From contig NZ_JAIKTS010000001.1 of the NCBI RefSeq assembly GCF_023556335.1, positions 186,001 through 250,000 of the forward strand: a stretch of DNA of 64,000 nt. Direction: 5' to 3'. The translations under genes were made by a program, and so were the position numbers. Positions 53,420 through 60,653 of this stretch are shown piece after piece (the stretch's first letter is position 1; each line of letters opens with the position of its first letter). The notes beneath the pieces were generated by a model. It was not told where the DNA came from. It was given only the letters and a program-made list of their open reading frames with translations, and ran no database searches. This stretch comes from Stenotrophomonas mori. GTDB lineage: Bacteria; Pseudomonadota; Gammaproteobacteria; Xanthomonadales; Xanthomonadaceae.

Positions 53420-53970
53420 TGTCCAAACTCACTCTCGAACAAGCCGTGGCCCAGGCCGACCTGCTGGTCGACCGCCCCACCATCGACCGCGCCATCGCCG
53501 GCATCGCCGATGCCATCGCACGCGACTACGCGGGCGAAGTGCCGGTGTTCCTGTCGATCATGAACGGCGCGCTGCCGTTTGCCGGCCAGCTGGCGCTGGA
53601 ACTGGGCGCGCGCGGCCAGGACGCGCAGTTCGACTACATGCAGGCCTCGCGCTACCACGGCGAGACCGGCGGCGAGCTGGTATGGAAGCACCGCCCGGTG
53701 TCGGCGCTGTTCGGGCGCCGGGTGCTGCTGGTGGACGACATCCTCGACGAGGGCTTCACCCTGCAGGGCGTGCGCGACTGGTGCCTGGAGCAGGGCGCCA
53801 CGGATGTGCGGATCGCGGTGTTGACGGTCAAGCAGCACGACCGCTGCCTGGCCGGCGTCAAGGCCGACTATGCCGGCATCGAGCTGCCGGACCGCTTCGT
53901 GTTCGGGTTCGGCATGGACGTGGGCGAATCGCTGCGTTCGCTGCCGGCCATCTATGCGATGAAGCAGTAA
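53419..53970 (+). CDS. hpt: Hypoxanthine-guanine phosphoribosyltransferase
   Basis: 183 aa from ATG 53419, overlapping the nagZ stop by one base. The PRPP-binding motif VLLVDDILDEGFTLQGV and the flexible-loop region YMQASRYHGETG identify a purine PRTase. It salvages hypoxanthine and guanine to IMP and GMP. The pairing with nagZ is conserved in Xanthomonadaceae and related groups. The next gene, a purine-nucleoside phosphorylase-type enzyme, is in the same direction about 170 bases on and supplies purine bases that this enzyme can use. Confidence 0.93.
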   Translation: MSKLTLEQAVAQADLLVDRPTIDRAIAGIADAIARDYAGEVPVFLSIMNGALPFAGQLALELGARGQDAQFDYMQASRYHGETGGELVWKHRPVSALFGRRVLLVDDILDEGFTLQGVRDWCLEQGATDVRIAVLTVKQHDRCLAGVKADYAGIELPDRFVFGFGMDVGESLRSLPAIYAMKQ

Positions 53971-54138
53971 GGGTTCGGCCGGCCGTCGGCCGGCACGCAC
54001 CGTCGCTTCGCGCTGCCGTCCCTGGGGTGCGTTGCAAACCACGGGCCCCGCGTCCCGCCCGCCACACCCCGCGCCTCCGGTCACGATCTGCTGGGGCCGG
54101 GAGGTGGCTTGCTTGCGAAAACAGATCAGGAAACAACG

Positions 54139-54885
54139 ATGGACGATATCGAACTGGCCGTGATCGGCGGCACCGGTGTCTACGCACTGGCCACGCTGGA
54201 CGACATCCAGACCCATGATGTCCAGACCCGCTACGGGGCGCCCTCCGGGCCGGTCCGCGTCGGCCGGCTGCAGGGGCGGCGCGTGGCCTTCCTGGCCCGC
54301 CACGGCGAAGGCCATTCGATCCCGCCGCACAAGATCAACTACCGTGCCAACCTGGCCGCGCTGGCGGAGCTGGGCGCGGGCCGGGTGCTGGCACTGAACA
54401 CCGTCGGCGGTATCACCGGGCCGTTCGGCCCGCGGGTGCTGGCCTGCCCGGACCAGTTGATCGACTACACCTGGGGGCGGATCTCGACGCTGTGCGAGGA
54501 CGCCGGCAGCGACGTGCTGCATGTGGATTTCGGCCAGCCGTACACGCCGTCCTTCCGCGCCCGGGTGCTGGCCGCCGCGCGCGCGCGCGGCGTGGCGGTG
54601 CACGATGGCGGCTGCTACGGCGCCACCCAGGGGCCGCGCCTGGAGACGGCCGCGGAGATCGCGCGGATGCGCCGCGACGGCTGCGACCTGGTCGGCATGA
54701 CCGGCATGCCCGAAGCCGGCCTGGCGCGGGAACTGGGCCTGGACTACGCCTGCCTGGCGATCGTCGCCAACTGGGCGGCCGGCTGCGGCGATGATGCCGA
54801 GATCACCATGGACGAGGTGCTGGGCAACGTCGCGGCGGCGTCGGCGGGTTTGCCGGATCTGGTGGCAGCTTTGGCCCTGGGGTGA
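54139..54885 (+). CDS. S-methyl-5'-thioinosine/thioadenosine phosphorylase
   Basis: 248 aa from ATG 54139 with CAGGAAA upstream. It starts with IELAVIGGTGVYALATLDDI and contains RHGEGHSIPPHKINYRANLA, the hallmark of MTAP-type nucleoside phosphorylases, followed by GPRLETAAEIARMRRDGCDL with EMAAA-like purine recognition altered to GMTGMPEAGLARELG. It splits 5'-methylthio-purine nucleosides from polyamine synthesis. The proteobacterial subgroup in Pseudomonas and Xanthomonas prefers methylthioinosine (MTIP), which fits the neighbouring hpt gene. Substrate preference is inferred. Confidence 0.85.
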   Translation: MDDIELAVIGGTGVYALATLDDIQTHDVQTRYGAPSGPVRVGRLQGRRVAFLARHGEGHSIPPHKINYRANLAALAELGAGRVLALNTVGGITGPFGPRVLACPDQLIDYTWGRISTLCEDAGSDVLHVDFGQPYTPSFRARVLAAARARGVAVHDGGCYGATQGPRLETAAEIARMRRDGCDLVGMTGMPEAGLARELGLDYACLAIVANWAAGCGDDAEITMDEVLGNVAAASAGLPDLVAALALG

Positions 54886-54914
54886 TTGTCATCGCGGCTC
54901 AAGGTTTGCATACT
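54886..54914 (+). promoter_or_regulatory. Promoter of the cold-shock gene
   Basis: TTGTCA (54886-54891), a 17-base spacer and CATACT (54909-54914) match sigma-70 boxes well. The start codon is about 60 bases downstream, leaving a moderate 5' UTR as is common for csp genes. No cold box could be confirmed. Confidence 0.6.
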
Positions 54915-54975
54915 CCGCCAGTACGCCTCATTCAGCGTGCATCAATCCATTCATCGAACAAGGTCACGCATCACC

Positions 54976-55182
54976 ATGCCGAACGGTACCGTCAAGTGGT
55001 TCAACGACGCCAAGGGATTTGGCTTCATCTCACCGGAGGACGGCAGCGCCGACGTCTTCGCGCACTTCTCCGCGATCAACTCCAAGGGGTTCCGCAGCCT
55101 TCAGGAAGGCCAGCGCGTCAGCTATGACGTGACGCAGGGTCCCAAGGGCGCGCAGGCTTCCAATATCACGCCGGTCGAGTGA
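54976..55182 (+). CDS. cspA: Cold-shock protein (CspA family)
   Basis: 68 aa with the full cold-shock domain: [20 protein letters not shown] carries RNP1 (KGFGFI) and DVFAHFSAI carries RNP2; [19 protein letters not shown] completes the barrel. It binds single-stranded RNA or DNA as an RNA chaperone. Length and motifs are standard. It has its own promoter and a strong terminator, so it is transcribed alone. Confidence 0.97.
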   Translation: MPNGTVKWFNDAKGFGFISPEDGSADVFAHFSAINSKGFRSLQEGQRVSYDVTQGPKGAQASNITPVE

Positions 55183-55203
55183 TCCCGCTCGGCTGTGCCG
55201 GAA

Positions 55204-55231
55204 GAGCCCCGCTTCGGCGGGGTTCTTTTTT
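55204..55231 (+). terminator. Rho-independent terminator of the cold-shock gene
   Basis: AGCCCCGC, loop TTCG, GCGGGGTT, followed by an uninterrupted T-run ending near 55233. It stands about 20 bases after the stop. Confidence 0.92.
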
Positions 55232-55262
55232 TTGCGGCGCCGGTCCGCGCAGAGGGTGAGTG

Positions 55263-56492
55263 ATGAACGCGACATTGGACGTGGCCATCGTCGGCTACGG
55301 CACCGCCGGGCAGGCGCTGGCGGTGCTGCTGACACGCGACGGCCACCGGGTGCAGGTGTTCGAGCAGGCGGCCCGTCCCGGCCCGGTGGGCGCGGGATTC
55401 CTGCTGCAGCCCAGCGGCCTGCAGGCGCTGTGGCAGATGGACCTGCTGCCGCAGGTGCTCGCGCATGGCGCGCGGGTGCACCGGCTGTACGGCGAGACGC
55501 CTTGTGGACGGGCGGTCATGGACATGCGCTATGCCGGACTGGACCGGCGGCTGTACGGCGTGGGCATGCAGCGTGGCGCGCTGTTCTCGGTGCTGGACGC
55601 GGCCTGGCAGCCGCAGGGAGCGCTGCAGGCCGACTGCCGGATCACCGGCATCGACGACGGTCTGCGGCGGGTGCGCGACCAGCAGGGACGATGGCATGGG
55701 CCGTTCGACCTGGTCATCGCCACCGACGGCGCGGCGTCGGCCCTGCGTGCGCAGGTGCGTGGCACCCGGCTCGACCGGCCCTATCCCTGGGGGGCACTGT
55801 GGTGCCTGCTGCCGGCGGACGACTGGGCGTTCGCCGATGAGCTGCGCCAGCGCTATGTCGCCGCGCGCAAGATGATCGGCCTGTTGCCGGTGGGAACGCG
55901 GCCGGGCGACGCCACGCCGCGGCTGAGCTTTTTCTGGAGCCTGCCGCGCGACGGCTTCCCGGCCTGGGAGCAGGCCGGGCTGGAGCCATGGCTGGACGAG
56001 GTGGCGCAGCTGTGGCCGGAGGCGCGCGCACGCCTGCAGGGCATCGTCGAGCACGGCCAGCTGGCGCGCGCCAGCTACCGCGACGCCGTGATGGACCGCT
56101 GGTACCGCGGCCGGCTGGTGCTGGCCGGCGATGCCGCGCACTCGATGAGCCCGCAGCTGGGGCAGGGTGTCAACATGGCGGTGCTCGACGCCATCGCGCT
56201 GCGCGATGCACTGCGCACCGGCGCGAACATCGACGGCGCACTGGCGCAGTACCAGGCGGCGCGCCAGGCGCATGTGCGCCTGTACCAGTTCTGGAGCCGC
56301 TGGCTGACCCCGGTGTTCCAGTCCGACCGCGACTGGGTCGCACGGGCGCGCGACCTGCTGTTCAAGCCGATGGGCCGGATGCCGGGCGGCCGCGGGCACA
56401 TGCTGCGCGTGCTCAGCGGCACCCAGCAGGGCGTGTTCGGGCAGATGCGGTTGGCGGAGGCGTTCGTGGAGGCGCTGCACGGCGGGGACTGA
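55263..56492 (+). CDS. FAD-dependent monooxygenase (UbiH/PHBH-like)
   Basis: 409 aa, ATG 55263 (a GTG lies directly before it). The N-terminal dinucleotide motif DVAIVGYGTAGQALAVLL binds FAD; the second FAD motif is VLAGDAAHSMSPQLGQGVN, near residue 285. The DG motif is DLVIATDGAASALR. It belongs to the class A flavoprotein monooxygenases of the PF01494 type, which hydroxylate aromatic or related substrates; the substrate cannot be told. It may be co-transcribed with the AidB-like gene downstream (gap 71 bases). Confidence 0.87.
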   Translation: MNATLDVAIVGYGTAGQALAVLLTRDGHRVQVFEQAARPGPVGAGFLLQPSGLQALWQMDLLPQVLAHGARVHRLYGETPCGRAVMDMRYAGLDRRLYGVGMQRGALFSVLDAAWQPQGALQADCRITGIDDGLRRVRDQQGRWHGPFDLVIATDGAASALRAQVRGTRLDRPYPWGALWCLLPADDWAFADELRQRYVAARKMIGLLPVGTRPGDATPRLSFFWSLPRDGFPAWEQAGLEPWLDEVAQLWPEARARLQGIVEHGQLARASYRDAVMDRWYRGRLVLAGDAAHSMSPQLGQGVNMAVLDAIALRDALRTGANIDGALAQYQAARQAHVRLYQFWSRWLTPVFQSDRDWVARARDLLFKPMGRMPGGRGHMLRVLSGTQQGVFGQMRLAEAFVEALHGGD

Positions 56493-56563
56493 CGCGGCGC
56501 CGTCGTGGGGCGTCCACCGCACTGCGGCACAATGCAGGTGCCGCCGTCACTGGAAGCCGCCCC

Positions 56564-58213
56564 ATGACCGATGCGATCGTGCCGCCGTTCGAGACCCACC
56601 GGGTCGATAACCAGCCGCCGCCGTTTCCGACGTGCAACCTGTGGCGCGACGACCGCGTCCTGCGCGAGGCGGTGGCGCGCGAGGGCGGCGCGGCGCATGC
56701 GCCGGCGCTGGACGCCTACGGGGCGCTGGCCGGCGGCGAGCTGTACCGGCTGGGCTTCGAGGCCAACCGGCAGCGCCCGCAGCTGCGCACCCACGATGCG
56801 CAGGGCCATCGCATCGATACCGTGGACTTCCATCCCGCCTGGCACCGGCTGCTGGAGGTGGCCAAGGCGCACGGGGTGGCCGGACTGTCGTGGCGGCACA
56901 CCGGGCCGGGGGCGCAGGTGGCACGCGCGGCGTTGAGCTTCCTGCACCACCAGGCCGAGGCCGGCAGCAGCTGCCCGCTGACCATGACCCATGCCGCGGT
57001 GCCGGTGCTGCGGCGCGAACCGGCGTTGGCCGAGTGGGCGGCCAAGGCCGCCGCACCACACTACGATCCGCGTGACGTGCCGGTTGCCGACAAGCCCGGC
57101 CTGCTGCTGGGCATGGGCATGACCGAAAAGCAGGGCGGGTCGGACGTGCGCAGCAACACCACCCGGGCGACGCCGCTGGCGGCCGACGGCGAATACCGCC
57201 TGGTCGGGCACAAGTGGTTCCTTTCCGCGCCGATGGCCGACGGCTGGCTGGTGCTGGCGCAGGCGCCGGGCGGCCTGGGCTGCTTCCTGCTGCCGCGGCG
57301 CCTGCCGGACGGGTCGCGCAACGCATTCCGGCTGCTGCGCCTGAAGGACAAGCTCGGCGACTGGGCCAACGCGTCCAGCGAGGTCGAGTTCTGCGGCGCC
57401 TGGGCCCGCCGCATCGGCGAGGAAGGGCGCGGGGTGGCGACCATCATCGAGATGGTGATGCTGACCCGGCTGGACTGCATGCTCGCCGCGGCCGCGGAGA
57501 TGCGCATGGCGCTGGCCCAGGCCCTGCACCATGTGCGCCACCGCGCGGCGTTCGGCCGGCGTCTGGTGGAACAGCCGCTGATGGCCAACGTGCTGGCCGA
57601 CCTGGCGCTGGAATCGGAGGCGTCCACCGCGCTGGCGCTGCGCGTGGCCGGTGCGGTGGAGGCGGCGTCCGCGGATGCCGGGCAGGCGGCCTTCGCGCGC
57701 CTGGCCACCGCGGTCGGCAAGTTCTGGGTGTGCCGGCGTGCGGTGGCTGCGGTCAACGAGGCGCAGGAATGCCTGGGCGGTGCCGGCTACATCGAGGAGT
57801 CGATGCTGCCGCGGCTGTACCGGCAGGCACCGCTCAACTCGATCTGGGAAGGCAGCGGCAACGTGCAGTGCCTGGACGTGCTGCGCACGCTGTCGCGGGA
57901 ACCGCTGGCGCGACAGGCGCTGCTGGGCGAGCTGGAGCCGGCGCGGGGAGCCGAGCCCGCCTACGACGCCGCGCTCGGGGGACTGCTGCGGGAGCTGGAC
58001 GGCGCCTCGCCCCCCGGCGAGGCCGATGCGCGCCGCATCACCGCGAGCCTGGCGCAGTTGCTGCAGGCGGCGATGCTGCTGCGTGCCGGCAGTCCGGCCG
58101 CCCCGGCGTTCATTGCCGCCCGGCTCGGAGCGCGGTTGCCGCCGGCCTACGGCATGCTCGCTCCCGGGGTGCCGTTCGGGGCGTTGCTGGAGCGGGCGCT
58201 TCCGGAGGACTGA
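56564..58213 (+). CDS. aidB: AidB-like acyl-CoA dehydrogenase
   Basis: 549 aa from ATG 56564, close to E. coli AidB (541). It has the adaptive-response N-terminal stretch (VDNQPPPFPTCNLWRDDRVL), MTEKQGGSDVRSNTTRATPL typical of AidB, the FAD/acyl-CoA core with AFGRRLVEQPLMANVLADLA, and the ending LNSIWEGSGNVQCLDVLRTL. In E. coli AidB is induced by alkylation and binds DNA; whether this protein protects DNA or oxidises isovaleryl-CoA-like substrates is not settled by sequence. Confidence 0.88.
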   Translation: MTDAIVPPFETHRVDNQPPPFPTCNLWRDDRVLREAVAREGGAAHAPALDAYGALAGGELYRLGFEANRQRPQLRTHDAQGHRIDTVDFHPAWHRLLEVAKAHGVAGLSWRHTGPGAQVARAALSFLHHQAEAGSSCPLTMTHAAVPVLRREPALAEWAAKAAAPHYDPRDVPVADKPGLLLGMGMTEKQGGSDVRSNTTRATPLAADGEYRLVGHKWFLSAPMADGWLVLAQAPGGLGCFLLPRRLPDGSRNAFRLLRLKDKLGDWANASSEVEFCGAWARRIGEEGRGVATIIEMVMLTRLDCMLAAAAEMRMALAQALHHVRHRAAFGRRLVEQPLMANVLADLALESEASTALALRVAGAVEAASADAGQAAFARLATAVGKFWVCRRAVAAVNEAQECLGGAGYIEESMLPRLYRQAPLNSIWEGSGNVQCLDVLRTLSREPLARQALLGELEPARGAEPAYDAALGGLLRELDGASPPGEADARRITASLAQLLQAAMLLRAGSPAAPAFIAARLGARLPPAYGMLAPGVPFGALLERALPED

Positions 58214-58276
58214 CGGCGGCGGTGCGGCCCGGCCCCTTCCCGCGGCAACGGGAAGGGGCACGTGCATCAGCGCTTA

Positions 58277-58639
58277 TCAGCGCTTGGCCTCGTCGGCCTT
58301 CTCGCGGGCCTTCTCGGCGGTGTCATGGGCATGGTCGGCCATCTTCTGCGCCGCATCGGCGGTGGCGGCACTGGCGTTCGCGGCGGCCTCGCGGGCCTTG
58401 ACGGAGGCGTCGCCGGCGGCCGCGGCGGTCGCATCGGCGGCGCGGTCCAGGGCGCGCTCGGAGCGCGCGGCGGCGTCGCGGGTGGCGTCGGCGGCGCGGT
58501 CGGCCGCATCGCGCGCGGCGTCGCGGGCGTGGTCGGCGGCCGCCTCCGCGTCGCGCTTGGCCTGTTCGGTGTTGGGATTGTTGCAGGCGGCCACGGTCAG
58601 CATCAGGCCACTGGCCAACAGGGGGATGAGGAACTTCAT
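58277..58639 (-). CDS. Ala/Asp-rich repetitive lipoprotein, 120 aa
   Basis: 120 aa from ATG 58639. The signal ends in LTVAAC, a good lipobox. The mature part is a highly charged amphipathic helix of heptad-like repeats rich in Ala, Asp, Arg and Lys (AADHARDAARDAADRAADAT), with no globular domain. Such a sequence resembles LEA-like or apolipoprotein-like helices and some Lpp-type envelope proteins. It is probably anchored in the outer membrane with a long helical extension. A second protein of the same type is encoded at 58841-59182. Confidence 0.8.
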   Translation of the reverse strand: MKFLIPLLASGLMLTVAACNNPNTEQAKRDAEAAADHARDAARDAADRAADATRDAAARSERALDRAADATAAAAGDASVKAREAAANASAATADAAQKMADHAHDTAEKAREKADEAKR

Positions 58640-58785
58640 GGTGCTCTCCTGGAAATATGCCGGATGGCACAACCAGCGTAAGAGCGCCGGGATGCAGGTC
58701 GCGTCAACACCGGTACGCCGGTGGACGGCACGGCCACGGCCGGCGCCGCGCACGCCCGGGCACGACGGACGCTTCCCGCGGGCAT

Positions 58786-58814
58786 GAAAAAAGCCGCTGG
58801 CGAACCAGCGGCTT
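58786..58814 (-). terminator. Rho-independent terminator of the second lipoprotein gene
   Basis: AAGCCGCTGG (58791-58800), loop CGAA, CCAGCGGCTT (58805-58814). On the minus strand the stem is followed by a T-run (complement of the A-run at 58786-58792). It is 25 bases after the lipoprotein stop. Confidence 0.88.
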
Positions 58815-58840
58815 TCCGACTCGCGTCGAAGCAGAAGTGA

Positions 58841-59182
58841 TTACTTCTTGGCTTCTTCGGCAGCGTCCTTGGCCTTGTCGGCCACGTCTTCGGCAGCCTT
58901 GGCGGCATCGGCAGCAGCGTCGGCGGCAGCGTCGGTGGCGGCACCGGCGGCGTCGGCAGCGGCTTCGCCCGCAGCGTCGGCGGCGGTGGCGGCGGTGTCG
59001 GCGGCAGCCTGGGCAGCGTCGGCGGTCTCGGCACCGGCGGCAACGGCCTGGTCGGCGGCGGCCTGGGCGTCGGTGGCGGCTTCATTGGCAGCGGCGGCGG
59101 CGTCCTGGGCAGCTTCCTGCTTCGAGCAGGCGGCCAGAGCCAAGCCAAGAACCATGGCGATCAGCAGCTTGTTGATGCTCAT
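58841..59182 (-). CDS. Ala-rich repetitive lipoprotein, 113 aa
   Basis: 113 aa from ATG 59182. The signal ends in LGLALAACSK, with lipobox LAAC. The rest is nearly all Ala, Asp, Glu, Thr and Lys (AADAAGEAAADAAGAATDAA), giving a long acidic-to-basic amphipathic helix. It resembles the neighbour at 58277 in design, but is more Ala-rich and less Arg-rich. It has its own terminator. The function may be envelope spacing or desiccation/osmotic protection; this is speculation. Confidence 0.8.
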   Translation of the reverse strand: MSINKLLIAMVLGLALAACSKQEAAQDAAAAANEAATDAQAAADQAVAAGAETADAAQAAADTAATAADAAGEAAADAAGAATDAAADAAADAAKAAEDVADKAKDAAEEAKK

Positions 59183-59304
59183 TGTGTGAATCCTCGTCGT
59201 TAGATTAGGCAACGCGCCATTGCGCGCCGCAAACATGATGACAAGCCCATTTCGACTGTCAAGCGATCGCGCATTCATATTTGAAAAAAAGGCATTAAAC
59301 CCTT

Positions 59305-60480
59305 TTAGATCAATTCGATGGCAATGGCCGTCGCTTCGCCGCCACCAATGCACAAAGACGCGATGCCACGCTTCAGGCCGCGCTTGCGCAGGGCATTGGC
59401 CAGTGTGACCACCAGCCGTGCGCCCGATGCGCCGATCGGATGGCCCAGTGCGCAGGCGCCTCCGTTGACGTTCACCTTGGCGGGGTCGATGCCCAGTTCG
59501 CGGATCGGCGCCATCGCCACCACGGCGAACGCTTCGTTGATCTCGAACAGGTCCACGTCGGCGATCTGCCAGCCGGCCTTGTCGAGCACGCTGCGGATCG
59601 CGCCGATCGGTGCGGTGGTGAACCATTCCGGTTCCTGCGCGAAGGTCGCATGGGCGACGATGCGGGCCAGCGGCTGCACGCCGCGGCGCGCGGCATCGTC
59701 GGCGGACAGCAGCACCACGGCGGCGGCACCGTCGGAGATGCTGGAGGAGCTGGCCGCGGTGACGCTGCCGTCCTTCTTGAACGCCGGCCGCAGGGTCGGG
59801 ATCTTGGCGATGTCCGAGCGGCCCGGCTGTTCGTCCTGGTCGAAGCGGGCTTCGCCCTTGCGGGTGGCGACCGTGACCGCGGCGATCTCGCCTTCGAAGC
59901 CGCCGTCGGCCTGCGCGGCCTGGGCGCGGCGCACCGACTCGATCGCATAGGCATCCTGCTCCTCGCGGGTGAAGCCGAACCGGGTCACGGTGGCCTCGGC
60001 GAACACGCCCATGGCCTGGCCGTCGTACGGATTGGTCAGGCCGTCCCAGGCCATGTGGTCCACGGCCTGGAAGTTGCCGTAGCGGTTGCCGGTGCGCGAA
60101 TTGGGGAGCAGGTGCGGCGCATTGGACATGGACTCCATGCCGCCGGCGACGACGATGCCGGCCGAGCCGGCCTTGATCAGGTCGTGGCCGAGCATGATCG
60201 CCTTCATGCCTGAGCCGCAGACCTTGTTGAGCGTGGTGCAGCCCACCCGCGGCGGCAGACCGGCACCCAGCGCCGCCTGGCGCGCCGGCGCCTGGCCGAG
60301 GTTGGCCGGCAGCACGCAGCCCATGATGACTTCGGAGACATCGTCCGCGGCGATGCCGGACTGCGCCATGGCCGCGCGGATCGCGGTGGCGCCGAGGGTC
60401 GGGGTGGGGACGCCGTTGAACTGGCCGAGGAAAGAGCCGATGGCAGTGCGCTTGGCGGCGGCGATGACGATGTCGGACAT
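59305..60480 (-). CDS. Acetyl-CoA C-acetyltransferase (thiolase)
   Basis: 391 aa from ATG 60480. The acyl-accepting Cys lies in TTLNKVCGSGMKAIMLG (about residue 88), with INEAFAVVAMAPIREL, GGACALGHPIGASGARLVVT and LCIGGGEATAIA near the end. Length and motifs match biosynthetic-type thiolases that condense two acetyl-CoA to acetoacetyl-CoA. It may also serve in beta-oxidation. It is a monocistronic gene, divergent from the autotransporter gene. Confidence 0.93.
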   Translation of the reverse strand: MSDIVIAAAKRTAIGSFLGQFNGVPTPTLGATAIRAAMAQSGIAADDVSEVIMGCVLPANLGQAPARQAALGAGLPPRVGCTTLNKVCGSGMKAIMLGHDLIKAGSAGIVVAGGMESMSNAPHLLPNSRTGNRYGNFQAVDHMAWDGLTNPYDGQAMGVFAEATVTRFGFTREEQDAYAIESVRRAQAAQADGGFEGEIAAVTVATRKGEARFDQDEQPGRSDIAKIPTLRPAFKKDGSVTAASSSSISDGAAAVVLLSADDAARRGVQPLARIVAHATFAQEPEWFTTAPIGAIRSVLDKAGWQIADVDLFEINEAFAVVAMAPIRELGIDPAKVNVNGGACALGHPIGASGARLVVTLANALRKRGLKRGIASLCIGGGEATAIAIELI

Positions 60481-60653
60481 GTGCGGTCTCGGTTGTATCT
60501 TGCGGATTATCGAAAGCCGGATACCGCATGCCCAGTGGACCAACGGCACATACCGGCAGACGGGGGGATGTTGTTGCAGTATAGAAGGTCGGCGCGTCGC
60601 CGCTGCGGCGGCGGCCATCGGGCGCGGTGAGGGCACAACCGGAGGGCAGGGGC

